Shown one piece after another: positions 1 to 8,501 of a stretch of DNA of 26,908 bases. Source of the DNA: Bacteroidales bacterium UBA1219 (GTDB lineage Bacteria > Bacteroidota > Bacteroidia > Bacteroidales > P3). Positions within the stretch are counted from its first letter, which is position 1, and each line of letters opens with the position of its first letter. The position numbers and the translations under genes were made by a program. The notes under the pieces were generated by a model. That model was not told where the DNA came from, ran no database searches, and was given only the letters and a program-made list of their open reading frames with translations. Location of the stretch: positions 1 through 26,908 of the forward strand of contig DBXF01000057.1 in NCBI GenBank assembly GCA_002309295.1. The letters run 5' to 3'.

Positions 1-528
1 CTCACCGAAGCCACCAAACACGCCATACTCAATGCCAACTACATCAAAGCACGTCTGGCCAAGTACTACAAGATACTGTACACCGGCAAGCAGGGCATGT
101 GCGCCCACGAGATGATAGTTGATTTCAACGAGTTCAGCCTTAAAGTCTCCGTTGGCGACGTGGCCAAACGTCTGATGGACTACGGTTTCCACGCTCCCAC
201 AGTGGCTTTCCCCGTGCACAACACCCTTATGGTGGAACCCACCGAGAGCGAGCCGCTTAGCGAACTCGACCGTCTGTGCGACGCTTTCATCGCCATCAGA
301 GAGGAGATACGCGACATTATGGACGGCAAGGCCGACGAGAAGAACAACCCCATCTACAACGCACCCCACACCATGCAGGTGGTTTGCGCCAGCGAATGGG
401 ATATGCCTTACAGCCGCGAGAAAGCCGCTTTCCCGCAGCCGCACGACGACAAATACTGGCCTACCATCAGCAAGATCGACGACGCCTACGGCGACCGCAA
501 CCTGCAGCCAGTATGGCCGATGGAATAA
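1..528 (+). CDS. gcvP: Glycine dehydrogenase (decarboxylating), P-protein of the glycine cleavage system, C-terminal part
   Basis: The gene is cut by the left edge; the frame is open from base 1, giving the last 175 residues. The P-protein is the PLP-dependent enzyme that decarboxylates glycine and passes the aminomethyl group to the lipoyl H-protein in the cytoplasm. The visible part matches the conserved C-terminal region of GcvP: LTEATKHAILNANYIKARL at the edge, then CAHEMIVDF, DVAKRLMDYGFHAPT, the VEPTESE stretch, and the YNAPHTMQVV and REKAAFP motifs near the end. The PLP lysine lies upstream of the window. A strong terminator follows 29 bases after the stop codon, so this is the end of its transcription unit. 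Identification rests on several long conserved motifs and is firm. Confidence 0.96.
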   Translation, partial: LTEATKHAILNANYIKARLAKYYKILYTGKQGMCAHEMIVDFNEFSLKVSVGDVAKRLMDYGFHAPTVAFPVHNTLMVEPTESEPLSELDRLCDAFIAIREEIRDIMDGKADEKNNPIYNAPHTMQVVCASEWDMPYSREKAAFPQPHDDKYWPTISKIDDAYGDRNLQPVWPME

Positions 529-556
529 TACTGTTTCATAATGAACAATTTTTGAC

Positions 557-584
557 AGCCGGCGCTTTCAGCGCCGGCTTTTTT
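557..584 (+). terminator. Rho-independent terminator after gcvP
   Basis: A perfect 9-bp G/C-rich stem, AGCCGGCGC with GCGCCGGCT, closes a TTTCA loop and runs into six T residues. It begins 29 bases past the gcvP stop codon. Confidence 0.93.
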
Positions 585-693
585 GTGCTGAGCGGAATGA
601 CAAGTAATATTGTCCTTTATCTAAATTGTAGATTATAAAAAAAACTAAAAACGCCGCACATAAAGAACAGTGGATTTTAAGCGACAACCTTCG

Positions 694-721
694 TTTTCTT
701 TTGTCTTGAAACAAAAGAAAA
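694..721. repeat. Long A/T-rich perfect hairpin
   Basis: Eleven-base arms TTTTCTTTTGT (694-704) and ACAAAAGAAAA (711-721) pair perfectly around the loop CTTGAA. It lies 110 bases past the gcvP terminator and is followed by further A/G-rich sequence. I recall similar T/A hairpins as common dispersed intergenic sequence in Bacteroidota, but that is memory and not shown here. It could also act as a weak terminator. Confidence 0.6.
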
Positions 722-1054
722 GAAGCAAAAGAAAAATTCAAGGCTGTGACAAAAAAACTAAAAAACGCCTGCGTTCCGCTAAAGTCGTCAAACTCGCACT
801 TTATTCGTAATTCACGACTGAAACCACATCTCACAACTAATTTCGTTTTTCAAGCGTTATCCGTTTCTATGCTCAGACACTGACGCCTTTTTAACGCTGC
901 TCTCCGGCGTTTTTCTTAACGTTTTTTTCTCAATGCCTTTGGGCTGCCGCACTTGGGTTCAGATTCGGTTTTTCTAAACCTAACGATTATCGCAGAAAAT
1001 CGAGTGCGCGGTGGGCCGAACAGTTACCCGGGAAGCGGGGGCAAGTGCGCTGGA

Positions 1055-1330
1055 TAGGGATGAAGAAAAGTCCAGTGGACTTTTCGATAGCCCGCAAGGG
1101 CGGAGAATGTGTTTTTTTCTCCGCTACGCTATCAAATCATTCACTGAATGATTATTTGTTCTCCGCTTCGCTATCGAAACATTCACAGAATGTTTATCTG
1201 TTCTCCGCTACGCTATTGAAACATTCACAGAATGTTTATTTGTTCTCCGCTTCGCTATCGAAACATTCACAGAATGTTTATTTGTTCTCCGCTTCGCTAT
1301 CGAAACTGCCACTGGCAGTTTCTTCATATT
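1055..1330. repeat. REP-like array: five 42-bp direct units plus one inverted unit, each with an 8-bp stem and 3-base loop
   Basis: Five units start with TTCTCCGC at 1117, 1159, 1201, 1243 and 1285, exactly 42 bp apart. Each goes on to CTATCG or a near variant and then a hairpin. The arms are AATCATTC/GAATGATT (1135-1153), AAACATTC/GAATGTTT (1177-1195, 1219-1237, 1261-1279) and AAACTGCC/GGCAGTTT (1303-1321), with loops ACT or ACA. A sixth unit at the left edge lies inverted (hairpin 1065-1085, arm AAAAGTCC, loop ACT in element orientation). Both outermost units end in CTTCAT. The arms differ between units yet always pair, which points to selection on a structure or to exchange of whole hairpins. 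Confidence 0.85.
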
Positions 1331-1486
1331 TCAAGAGAAAAAAGAAATACAAAGGGAGAAACCAATTTTTTACCGAGGAACTTTTTATCGTACTCCAAAA
1401 GTTTTTTTTCTTAGAATTGCAAATATTTTGCCACCACACCATCAAGTGTAGTTATTGAGTACTAGTCTATCCGACACTAGTCCTTC

Positions 1487-1504
1487 GACCTTTGACCTTT
1501 GACC
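1487..1504. repeat. GACCTTT heptamer repeat
   Basis: Two full copies of GACCTTT plus GACC in exact 7-bp register, ending 10 bases short of the OmpA stop codon (1515-1517). See the heptamer finding for the matching arrays at 3316-3367 and 15084-15125. Confidence 0.7.
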
Positions 1505-1514
1505 AATGCCTCCA

Positions 1515-2468
1515 TCACTTCACCAGTTCCATCACCTCGCCGAGCTTGGGTGTGAGGATTATCTCGGTGCGACGGTTCTTGGCACGATTGTCGGCGGTGG
1601 TGTTGGGGGCTTTGGGGGCGTACTCGCCGCGGCCCGAGGCGGAGATGCGTTCTGGGGCAATCTTGCCGGCTTTCAGTATCTCTTTCACTATGGCGGTGGC
1701 ACGCATCACGCTGAGGTCCCAGTTGTCCTTAACGTTGCCGCTGCCGTTGTAGGCCAGATTGTCGGTGTGGCCCTCCACAGAGATGTTCAGGTCTTTGTTC
1801 TCCTCCAAAATCTTGGCAAGCTCTTTGATAGCCTGCAAGCCTTCCTTGCTCACTGCCCAGCTGCCCGAGGCGAACATCAGCTTGTCCTCCATCGACACAT
1901 ACACCTTGCCGTCCTTGGTCTCCACCTGCAGACCTTTGTTCTGGAACCCGACAAGTGCATCGGAAATCTTAGTCTTGATGGCGTTCACCTCTTTCTCCTT
2001 GGCGGCGAGGGCTTTGTTCACCTCCTCCAGACGTTTGTTCTTGGCCTCGTAGTCCTTCTGCAGTGCTTCGAGGTTCTTCTCTTTCTCGTTCAGCTCGGTC
2101 TCTTTGGCCTTGAGCATGGCGTTGGCCGAGTTGAGGGCGCGGTTTTTCACACCCACCTGCTGGAGGTAGTTCTCCATGGTGGTGTCGTAACGCAACTTCA
2201 TATTTTCCAGCTCGTTGCGTTTGTCCTGCAGCTGCTGTTCCAGCTGTGCCCTGTTTTTGTTCAGGTCCACCACCTCGTTTTTAAGACCTTGGTTTTCGGC
2301 AAGGAGGTTGTCTTTCTCATCTTTCAGGGCGTCGAGTTCGGCCTGAGCCACTTTGTACTCTTTTCTCAGTTTGTTATTGCTGGTTTCCAAAGCGTTGTAT
2401 TTCTTGGTGCTTACGCAGGATGCGAGCGTCACCGCAATGGCAAGGAACAGAAAAAATTGTCTTTTCAT
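1515..2468 (-). CDS. OmpA-family lipoprotein with a long coiled coil
   Basis: The 317-residue product has a lipoprotein signal peptide ending in TLASC, so Cys18 is the likely lipidated residue. Residues 24-170 are a highly charged heptad-rich coiled coil with many Lys, Glu, Leu and Asn. Residues 195-308 form an OmpA C-terminal (peptidoglycan-binding) domain, with GHTDN at 233-237, NWDLSVMRA at 249-257 and NRAKNRRTEI near the end. By family knowledge it anchors the outer membrane to peptidoglycan from the periplasmic side. No acidic surface-export signal follows the Cys, which fits a periplasm-facing protein. It lies 21 bases after xth and may be read through from it. The gene ends in the repeat-rich gap with no obvious terminator. 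The family call is firm; the specific cellular role is unknown. Confidence 0.92.
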   Translation of the reverse strand: MKRQFFLFLAIAVTLASCVSTKKYNALETSNNKLRKEYKVAQAELDALKDEKDNLLAENQGLKNEVVDLNKNRAQLEQQLQDKRNELENMKLRYDTTMENYLQQVGVKNRALNSANAMLKAKETELNEKEKNLEALQKDYEAKNKRLEEVNKALAAKEKEVNAIKTKISDALVGFQNKGLQVETKDGKVYVSMEDKLMFASGSWAVSKEGLQAIKELAKILEENKDLNISVEGHTDNLAYNGSGNVKDNWDLSVMRATAIVKEILKAGKIAPERISASGRGEYAPKAPNTTADNRAKNRRTEIILTPKLGEVMELVK

Positions 2469-2489
2469 AACTATCTCGTATTTAAATGG

Positions 2490-3254
2490 TTAAAAATCTA
2501 TTTCGGTAATCATCGGGCAATGGTCGGAATGACGGGCGTCGGGCAGTATCACAGAACGTAAAAGTCTGTCCTTCAATGGCTCGGAGGCCATGATATAGTC
2601 GATACGCCAGCCTTTGTTGTTGGCACGGGCGTTGGCGCGGAAACTCCACCACGTGTATTGGTGCGGACTTTCGTTGAAAAATCGGAAGGTGTCGATAAAA
2701 CCGCTGTTGAGGAAGCCACTCATCCAGTCGCGTTCTTCGGGCAGGAACCCCGACGAGGTGGCGTTGCGCACCGGGTCGTGGATATCTATCGGACGGTGGC
2801 AGATATTGAAATCGCCGCAGATGACGAGGTTGGGACGTTCTTTCCGCAACTCCGTCACATAATTCTGGAAATAGCTGAGCCACTGCATCTTGAAATCCTG
2901 ACGCTCGTCGCCCGAAGTGCCGGAGGGGTGGTACACGCTGATAACGCTCACATCGCCGTAGTCGGCACGGAGGAAACGTCCCTCGCTGTCGTACAGCGGG
3001 TTGCCGATGCCTTCCACCACCTTGTCGGGATGACGGCGTGTGAGTATGGCCACTCCGCTGTAGCCTTTTTTCTGAGCGGAAAAGGCGTAAGTCTCGTAGC
3101 CGAGGGCGGAGAACTGCATCACCGGAATCTGGTCGTACTGCGCTTTGGTCTCCTGCAGACACAGCACGTCGGGGGCTGTGGCCTCAATCCATTCGTCAAG
3201 ACCCTTGCCCATCGCCGCACGAATTCCATTCACATTGTAAGTAGCTATTTTCAT
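2490..3254 (-). CDS. xth: Exodeoxyribonuclease III / AP endonuclease
   Basis: The 254-residue product is a full-length member of the Xth/ExoA family, the Mg2+-dependent enzymes that cut DNA at abasic sites and remove 3' blocking groups in base-excision repair. Visible active-site motifs are NVNGIRAA near the start, LQETK with Glu35, GDFN with Asp148 and Asn150, and HSDHCP at the C-terminus with Asp244 and His245. The ATG start gives the canonical MKIATYNVNG N-terminus. It lies 109 bases downstream of uvrD, a gap built largely from heptamer repeats, and 21 bases upstream of the OmpA gene on the same strand. No strong promoter was recognised, so it may be transcribed with uvrD. Confidence 0.96.
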   Translation of the reverse strand: MKIATYNVNGIRAAMGKGLDEWIEATAPDVLCLQETKAQYDQIPVMQFSALGYETYAFSAQKKGYSGVAILTRRHPDKVVEGIGNPLYDSEGRFLRADYGDVSVISVYHPSGTSGDERQDFKMQWLSYFQNYVTELRKERPNLVICGDFNICHRPIDIHDPVRNATSSGFLPEERDWMSGFLNSGFIDTFRFFNESPHQYTWWSFRANARANNKGWRIDYIMASEPLKDRLLRSVILPDARHSDHCPMITEIDF

Positions 3255-3315
3255 TATTGTTGAACTGTTGATTGTTTAATCGTTTAATTGTTGATATTCT
3301 AACTGCAAACTCCCC

Positions 3316-3367
3316 ACTGCAAACTGCAAACTAAATCCATTGTTCATTGTCAATTGTTAATTGTCAA
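3316..3367. repeat. Heptamer repeats ACTGCAA and TTGTYAA-like, overlapping the uvrD stop codon
   Basis: ACTGCAA occurs twice in register at 3316-3329. Four units then follow in exact 7-bp register at 3340-3367 (TTGTTCA, TTGTCAA, TTGTTAA, TTGTCAA). The last unit covers the stop codon of the minus-strand uvrD gene (3364-3366). The stretch at 3255-3300 has related, less regular TTGTTGA/TTGTTTA units. Confidence 0.75.
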
Positions 3368-5652
3368 ATAATTTCCAGTTTCGCGTATTGCAACATCATT
3401 TTCTTTTGTCCGAAGGCTTGGAAAAAGACTATGGCGGCGCGGTTGGAGCCTTCGCCTTCGATGCTCAGCACCTTGCCTTCGCCGAATTTGGCATGCATTA
3501 CGCGCATCCCCACCTGAATGCCGTCGCGCTTTTCGGGACTGTTGCCTTCGGTGGGACCGTACTGCACCCGTTTCAGCTTGGGGGTGTTGATGGTTTTCTT
3601 GATCTCACGTGGCTTGAGCCTCGGCAGCTCGCCGATTTTCGGGAACAGCGACTCCGGCCGCGGCATGTCGATATAGGCATCATCGATCTCGGTAACGAAA
3701 CGGCTCAGCTCCTGATTGGAGGCCTTGCCCCACTGGTAACGGAAACGGGCGTTGGAAAGCACCAGCCGTTTCTCGGCACGCGTCACGGCCACGTAGAACA
3801 GGCGGCGCTCCTCCTCCAAGTCCTTGCGGTCGGTGAGCGAGAGCTGCGAGGGGAACAGGTTCTCCTCCATCCCAGCCACAAACACATACGGGAATTCCAG
3901 TCCCTTGGCGGAATGGATGGTCATCAGCGACACTTTGTCGCCTTCGGTGTCGTCCTTCTCCTCCTCGGTAAGTAACAGTACCTGTTGCAGATACATATCG
4001 AGGGTTTTCAAACCGGAAACGCCGGTGATGGCCGCTTCCTCCTCGTCAGCGCCGGGGGTTATCACATCCTCTTTTTCGCAGAACTCCTGAATGCCGTTGA
4101 GCAGCTCCTGAATGTTGTCCAAACGGTTGGCGTTGTCGGGGTCGTCGTCGGACTTCAGTTCGCGAATCACGCCCGACTTGTAGATAACATCTTTGGCCAA
4201 ATCGTAGGCGTTGAGGGTGTTGAGCTGCGAGGTGAATAGCTGTATCATCAACTTAAAGTCGTTGATTTTGGCAAGTGCCCCCTGATTGATGTCCAGTCCG
4301 AAATCGTTGATATTCTCAATCACCGTCCAGCAGGAGATTTCGTTGTCGGAAGCGGCGAGTTGTACTTTCTCCATCGTGGTTCCGCCAATGCCGCGCTTGG
4401 GGTAGTTGATGATACGCAGCAGTGCCTCGTCGTCGTGGTTGTTCACCACCAGCCGCAGGTAGGCAAGGGTGTCCTTCAGTTCCTTGCGGCGATAGAACGA
4501 GATGCCCGAATAGACCTTGTACGGGATTCGGCTTTTGATAAGGGCGTCCTCGATGGCACGCGACTGTGCGTTGTTGCGGTAAAGCACGGCAAAATGACGG
4601 AACTCGGCGTTGTCATCGGCCTTGATGTTGCGTATGGTATTGGCAATCATGGCACCTTCGGCACGCTCGTCGTCGGCGGTGAGCAGGGTGATGCGTTCGC
4701 CCACGGCGTTGCTGGTCCACACGTTTTTGAAAATCTGTTCTTTATTGTTGTAAATCACGCTGTTGGCGGCATTCACGATATTCTGGGTGGAACGGTAGTT
4801 CTGCTCCAGCTTGAACTGCTGTGCCGACGGGTAGTCGCGTTTGAAATTGAGGATATTCTGTATGTTCGCTCCACGGAAAGCGTAGATACTCTGGGCATCG
4901 TCGCCGACCACGCAGATATTTTCGTAGCGGGCAGCCAATTTCTTCACTATCAGATACTGGGCAAAGTTAGTGTCCTGATACTCATCCACGAGGATGTAGC
5001 GGAAACGTTCCTGATATTTGAGTAACACTTCGGGGAAATCGCGCAGAAGCACGTTGGTGTTGAACAACAGGTCATCGAAATCCATCGCCATGGCGTTGCG
5101 CAGACGCTGGTTGTAGAGTTTGTAGATTTGTGCAATGAGCGGCTTTTTGGCGAGCATGTCCGCCTGCTGGATTTCGGGATTGGAAGCGTAGTCCTCAGGC
5201 CCCATCAGACCGCTTTTGGCGGCTGAGATACGGCTGGCCACAAAGGAGGGGTTATAGGTCTTGGGGTCGAGGTTCTGTTGCTTGATTACCTGTTTGATAG
5301 CGTTTTTGCTGTCGTCGGTGTCGTAGATGGTGAAATTGTGGACATAGCCGAGTTTGTCGGCCTCGATACGCAGAATTTTGGCAAACACCGAGTGGAAAGT
5401 GCCCATCCAGATGTTCTTGGCTTCGGTGCCAACAAGCGTCTCGATACGGTCTTTCATCTCCTTGGCCGCCTTGTTGGTAAATGTAAGTGCCAGAATATTA
5501 AAGGAATCCACCCCTTCGTCGATCAGGTGGGCAATGCGGTAGGTCAGAGTGCGGGTCTTGCCCGAGCCTGCGCCGGCAATAATCATCACAGGTCCGTCGA
5601 TAACTTCGGCAGCACGGCGCTGTTCGTCGTTCAGTTCGTCTAATATATCCAC
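3364..5652 (-). CDS. pcrA: UvrD/PcrA-type superfamily 1 DNA helicase
   Basis: The 762-residue product has the full set of SF1A helicase motifs: Walker A AGAGSGKT (residues 26-33), VDEYQDTN (Walker B), DDAQSIYAFRGA, QNYRST, MTIHSAKGLEFPYVFVAGME and VAVTRAEKRL. The C-terminal ~50 residues (GMRVMHAKFGEGKV onward) match the Tudor-like tail of PcrA that contacts RNA polymerase. Family knowledge gives an ATP-driven 3'-5' translocase in excision repair, in removing RecA, and in resolving replication-transcription conflicts. The start is GTG (5650-5652), giving MDILDELNDEQ, which fits the family N-terminus. A TAnnTTTG promoter element lies 54-61 bases upstream. The PcrA/UvrD distinction is soft. Confidence 0.95.
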   Translation of the reverse strand: MDILDELNDEQRRAAEVIDGPVMIIAGAGSGKTRTLTYRIAHLIDEGVDSFNILALTFTNKAAKEMKDRIETLVGTEAKNIWMGTFHSVFAKILRIEADKLGYVHNFTIYDTDDSKNAIKQVIKQQNLDPKTYNPSFVASRISAAKSGLMGPEDYASNPEIQQADMLAKKPLIAQIYKLYNQRLRNAMAMDFDDLLFNTNVLLRDFPEVLLKYQERFRYILVDEYQDTNFAQYLIVKKLAARYENICVVGDDAQSIYAFRGANIQNILNFKRDYPSAQQFKLEQNYRSTQNIVNAANSVIYNNKEQIFKNVWTSNAVGERITLLTADDERAEGAMIANTIRNIKADDNAEFRHFAVLYRNNAQSRAIEDALIKSRIPYKVYSGISFYRRKELKDTLAYLRLVVNNHDDEALLRIINYPKRGIGGTTMEKVQLAASDNEISCWTVIENINDFGLDINQGALAKINDFKLMIQLFTSQLNTLNAYDLAKDVIYKSGVIRELKSDDDPDNANRLDNIQELLNGIQEFCEKEDVITPGADEEEAAITGVSGLKTLDMYLQQVLLLTEEEKDDTEGDKVSLMTIHSAKGLEFPYVFVAGMEENLFPSQLSLTDRKDLEEERRLFYVAVTRAEKRLVLSNARFRYQWGKASNQELSRFVTEIDDAYIDMPRPESLFPKIGELPRLKPREIKKTINTPKLKRVQYGPTEGNSPEKRDGIQVGMRVMHAKFGEGKVLSIEGEGSNRAAIVFFQAFGQKKMMLQYAKLEII

Positions 5653-5705
5653 AAGTTTAGTAGTTTATAGGTGTTTACACAAATTTCTTTTTACAAATAA
5701 TCTTG

Positions 5706-5713
5706 CAAATTTA
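5706..5713 (-). promoter_or_regulatory. -7 promoter element for uvrD/pcrA
   Basis: Read on the minus strand this is TAAATTTG, a perfect match to the Bacteroidota -7 consensus TAnnTTTG, in an A/T-rich 145-base gap between dxs and uvrD. No clear -33 TTTG was seen at 19-21 bases upstream. Confidence 0.6.
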
Positions 5714-5797
5714 CACAAAAATAGAGTTAAAAAGTGAACTTTTCGATTCCACTTTTCAACACCAATATGTAAGTAACAGCTGACAGTCGTAAAAACC

Positions 5798-7693
5798 TTA
5801 TTTACTGTCTTTTACGATAGCATTGACCGTCTCCACCACAGCATCGACATCTATGTGGCACTCGCGGTGCAGCTCGCGCAGGCTGCCGTGGGTTATGAAC
5901 CTGTCGGGCAGTCCCAAACGGTGCACGGGCAGCTCTATGCCGTTGTCGGCCAAGAACTCCAGCACCGCCGAGCCGAAGCCGCCTTCCAGCACGCCGTCTT
6001 CGATGGTGACGATGTGCGTGTAGGTACGTGCCACCTCGTGGAGCAGACTTTCGTCGAGGGGTTTCACAAAACGCATGTCGTACACACCCACCTCGATGCC
6101 GAGGGTGCTGAGTAGCTCTGCCGCCTGCATAGCGGTGTTGCCGATGTGTCCCACGGAGAGTATCGCCACATCCTTGCCGTTGCGCAGACAGCGTCCTTTG
6201 CCAATCTCCACAGTCTGGAACGGCTTTTTCCAGTCGGCGTTCACCGACCTGCCGCGCGGATAGCGTATCACCATCGGGCCGCCGTCGGGCAGCTGGGCGG
6301 TGTACATCATATTACGGAGCTCGTTTTCGTTCATCGGGGCGGCGATGACGAGGTTGGGGATGGGACGGAAATAGGCGTAGTCGAAAGCGCCGTGGTGCGT
6401 GGGACCATCTTCGCCGACAAGGCCGGCACGGTCGAGACACATCACCACCTGCAGTTTCTGCAACGCCACATCGTGGATCACCTGGTCGTAGGCTCGTTGC
6501 ATAAACGAAGAATAGATGTTGCAGAACGGCACCATGCCCTGCGAGGCAAGTCCTGCGGCGAAGGTGACGGCGTGCTGCTCGGCGATACCCACGTCGAAAC
6601 AACGGTCGGGCATGGCCTCCATCATTATGTTAAGCGAGCAACCTGTTGGCATTGCGGGAGTTATCCCCACTATCTTGGGATTTTTCCTTGCAAGTTCGAG
6701 GATGGTATTTCCGAACACCTCCTGATAACGAAGCGGCTGGTCTTTGTCGTTGGATTTCTTCTGTTCGCCGGTGTCCACATCGTATTCGCCGGGAGCGTGG
6801 TAGGTGACGGGGTTCTGCACGGCCATCTCCATGCCCCTACCCTTCTGGGTGACGATGTGCAGAAGTTTCGGACCTTTGATGGTGCTCAGACGGGTGAGGA
6901 TTTTTATCAGATCGGGTAGGTTGTGGCCGTCGATGGGACCGAAATAGCGGAAGCCGAAAGCCTCGAACATATTGCTCTGCTTGAAGAACGTGGCCTTGAG
7001 GTTGAGCAGTATATTGCGGAAAAAACGGCGTATGCGCTGACCGAAGGCGTTGTCGCCCGACCAGTCCCAAATCTTGGTTTTCACACGGTTATACGCCCGC
7101 GACGAAGTAATTTTGGTGAGGTAATGGCTCAGCGCCCCCACGCTCTTGTCGATGGAGATGCCGTTGTCGTTGAGGATAACCAGAACGTTGGCACCAGCCT
7201 CACCTGCGTGGTTGAGGGCTTCGAAAGCCATGCCGCCGGTCATCGAGCCGTCGCCGATTACAGCTATGTGGTTGCGGCTGTCGTTGCCTTGCAGATGCGC
7301 CGCCACAGCCATTCCCAACGCCGCCGAGATGGAGGTGGAGGAATGTCCCGTGCCGAAGGAGTCGAACTCGCTCTCCTCCATTTTCGGGAAACCGCTGATG
7401 CCGCCGTAGGAGCGTATGGTGTCGAACTGACGTTTGCGGCCCGTGAGTATCTTGTGCGGATAGGCCTGATGGCCCACGTCCCACACCAGTTTGTCGTCGG
7501 GAGTGTTGAACACATAATGCAGAGCCACAGCAAGTTCCACCACCCCGAGTCCCGAAGCCAGATGCCCCGGATGGGTGGAGAGAACCTTCACTATATAGCT
7601 CCGCAAATCGGAACAGAGCTGTTCCAACTCTTTAGGCGACAGCTTTTTAAGGTCGTCGGGGGTGTTTATTTTGTCTAAAACAGGAAATTCCAA
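5798..7693 (-). CDS. dxs: 1-deoxy-D-xylulose-5-phosphate synthase
   Basis: The 631-residue product is a full-length Dxs, which condenses pyruvate and glyceraldehyde 3-phosphate with thiamine diphosphate in the first step of the MEP isoprenoid pathway; DXP also feeds thiamine and pyridoxal synthesis in many bacteria. Motifs seen: WDVGHQAYPHKILTGR, the ThDP-binding GDGSMTGG at about 147-154 with its downstream Asn, DRAGLVGEDGPTHHG in the pyrimidine-binding domain, and a C-terminal transketolase domain. The start is TTG (7691-7693): a TAA stop lies two codons upstream in frame, so no earlier start is possible. It follows pepE by 37 bases and probably shares a transcript with smpB and pepE. ispD of the same pathway is in this window on the opposite strand. 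Confidence 0.97.
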   Translation of the reverse strand: MEFPVLDKINTPDDLKKLSPKELEQLCSDLRSYIVKVLSTHPGHLASGLGVVELAVALHYVFNTPDDKLVWDVGHQAYPHKILTGRKRQFDTIRSYGGISGFPKMEESEFDSFGTGHSSTSISAALGMAVAAHLQGNDSRNHIAVIGDGSMTGGMAFEALNHAGEAGANVLVILNDNGISIDKSVGALSHYLTKITSSRAYNRVKTKIWDWSGDNAFGQRIRRFFRNILLNLKATFFKQSNMFEAFGFRYFGPIDGHNLPDLIKILTRLSTIKGPKLLHIVTQKGRGMEMAVQNPVTYHAPGEYDVDTGEQKKSNDKDQPLRYQEVFGNTILELARKNPKIVGITPAMPTGCSLNIMMEAMPDRCFDVGIAEQHAVTFAAGLASQGMVPFCNIYSSFMQRAYDQVIHDVALQKLQVVMCLDRAGLVGEDGPTHHGAFDYAYFRPIPNLVIAAPMNENELRNMMYTAQLPDGGPMVIRYPRGRSVNADWKKPFQTVEIGKGRCLRNGKDVAILSVGHIGNTAMQAAELLSTLGIEVGVYDMRFVKPLDESLLHEVARTYTHIVTIEDGVLEGGFGSAVLEFLADNGIELPVHRLGLPDRFITHGSLRELHRECHIDVDAVVETVNAIVKDSK

Positions 7694-7730
7694 GACTTAA
7701 AACAATTATGTCCTGAACTGCACTGCCGAA

Positions 7731-8474
7731 CTATTTCAGCAGGAAGTTGATATCGTCGTCGAGGCCGTATTCCTTGGTGTTGGCGAGGTTGGCCTTGAAC
7801 ACTTTCATTTTGTTGGGACGTCCTATCAGTTTCAGCTTGCCGTTTTCGAGCAGCAGCGAAGTGGCCTCGCGTATACCTGCCACGTACATGTCGGGGTGCA
7901 GCATGATATATTCTTTAAGACGGTCGTCGCGGGTTTCGCCGCCGTGTTTGGGGTCGAAGAAATCGGTGTAGTGGGGGTTGATCTGGAACGGCACGAGGTT
8001 CATGCAGTCGAAACTCTCGGGTTGCACTATGGGCATGTCGTTGGTGGTGCAGAGAGTAGGACCTGCCACGTTGCTGCCGGCGCTCCAGCCCATGTAAGGC
8101 ATGCCGTTTTTGGCGCGTTCGCTGATGGCTTTCATAAGTCCCTGACGGTGAAGTTCTTTCACCAGATGGAAGGTGTTACCACCGCCAACTGCCACGCATT
8201 CAGCGTTATACACCGCCTCGATTGGCGATTTTTTGTGGTGGATGCTCGTAAGTTTCACGCCAAATTCGGCGAACACTTTCTGCACTTTGGCTTCGTACGC
8301 GTTGTAGGATGCTTTCAGGCCGCCTTCGGCGAGACTAACGCCGGCAAAGGGGATGAACAGCACCGACTTAACGTTGTGACGTTTCAGAAAATCGTTTATC
8401 TGGCTTTTGGGCCATTCCAAATAGGCTTCACCACGGTTGGTGGAGTTACTTATCAGCAAAAGGTTTCTTTTCAT
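7731..8474 (-). CDS. pepE: Peptidase E (alpha-aspartyl dipeptidase, family S51)
   Basis: The 247-residue product matches PepE, a cytoplasmic serine peptidase that splits dipeptides with N-terminal aspartate. The nucleophile elbow GWSAGSN places the catalytic Ser at residue 131. VGGGNTFHL (96-104) and INPHY with His168 are further family signatures. Length is close to the ~230-residue Salmonella enzyme. It lies between smpB (27 bases upstream) and dxs (37 bases downstream) on the same strand, so these three look like one operon. A functional link with smpB, for example recycling peptides after tmRNA-tagged degradation, is conceivable but only a guess from position. Confidence 0.92.
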   Translation of the reverse strand: MKRNLLLISNSTNRGEAYLEWPKSQINDFLKRHNVKSVLFIPFAGVSLAEGGLKASYNAYEAKVQKVFAEFGVKLTSIHHKKSPIEAVYNAECVAVGGGNTFHLVKELHRQGLMKAISERAKNGMPYMGWSAGSNVAGPTLCTTNDMPIVQPESFDCMNLVPFQINPHYTDFFDPKHGGETRDDRLKEYIMLHPDMYVAGIREATSLLLENGKLKLIGRPNKMKVFKANLANTKEYGLDDDINFLLK

Positions 8475-8501
8475 ATCTTTATGATTATTAAATCGTTAAT
8501 A

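Larger units (their letters stand above)
585..1514. other. Gene-free intergenic region rich in repeats
   Basis: About 930 bases between gcvP and the convergent OmpA gene with no convincing gene. Contents in order: a direct repeat of an A-rich motif ending in CGCC (about 637-655 and 751-769); a long A/T hairpin at 694-721; unexplained sequence to about 1050; a hairpin repeat array at 1055-1330; then ACTAGT twice (1461-1466 and 1476-1481, able to pair across a 9-base loop); and a GACCTTT heptamer repeat. Open frames here are short, have no recognisable product, or are created by the 42-bp repeat period, which is a multiple of three. Confidence 0.8.

Noticed and set aside
568..834. An 88-codon minus-strand open frame in the repeat region
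   Set aside because: It runs through the terminator and the A/T hairpin, has no recognisable product, and its composition looks non-coding.
1117..1326. CRISPR-like array of five evenly spaced repeats
   Set aside because: The whole 42-bp unit repeats, with no unique spacers, and no cas genes are present. It fits a tandem hairpin repeat.
1045..1458. A 137-codon open frame with a 14-residue repeat (YLFSASLSKHSQNV type)
   Set aside because: The repeat period of 42 bp is a multiple of three, so the array creates an open frame by itself. The compensatory changes keep hairpins and not a protein sequence, and the product resembles nothing.
1506..2561. A 351-codon open frame antisense to the OmpA gene
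   Set aside because: It is a mirror of the strongly supported OmpA lipoprotein gene; its hydrophobic, His/Val-rich product is typical of a shadow frame. The same applies to the other long antisense frames opposite xth, uvrD, dxs, pepE/smpB and the O-antigen-ligase-like gene.
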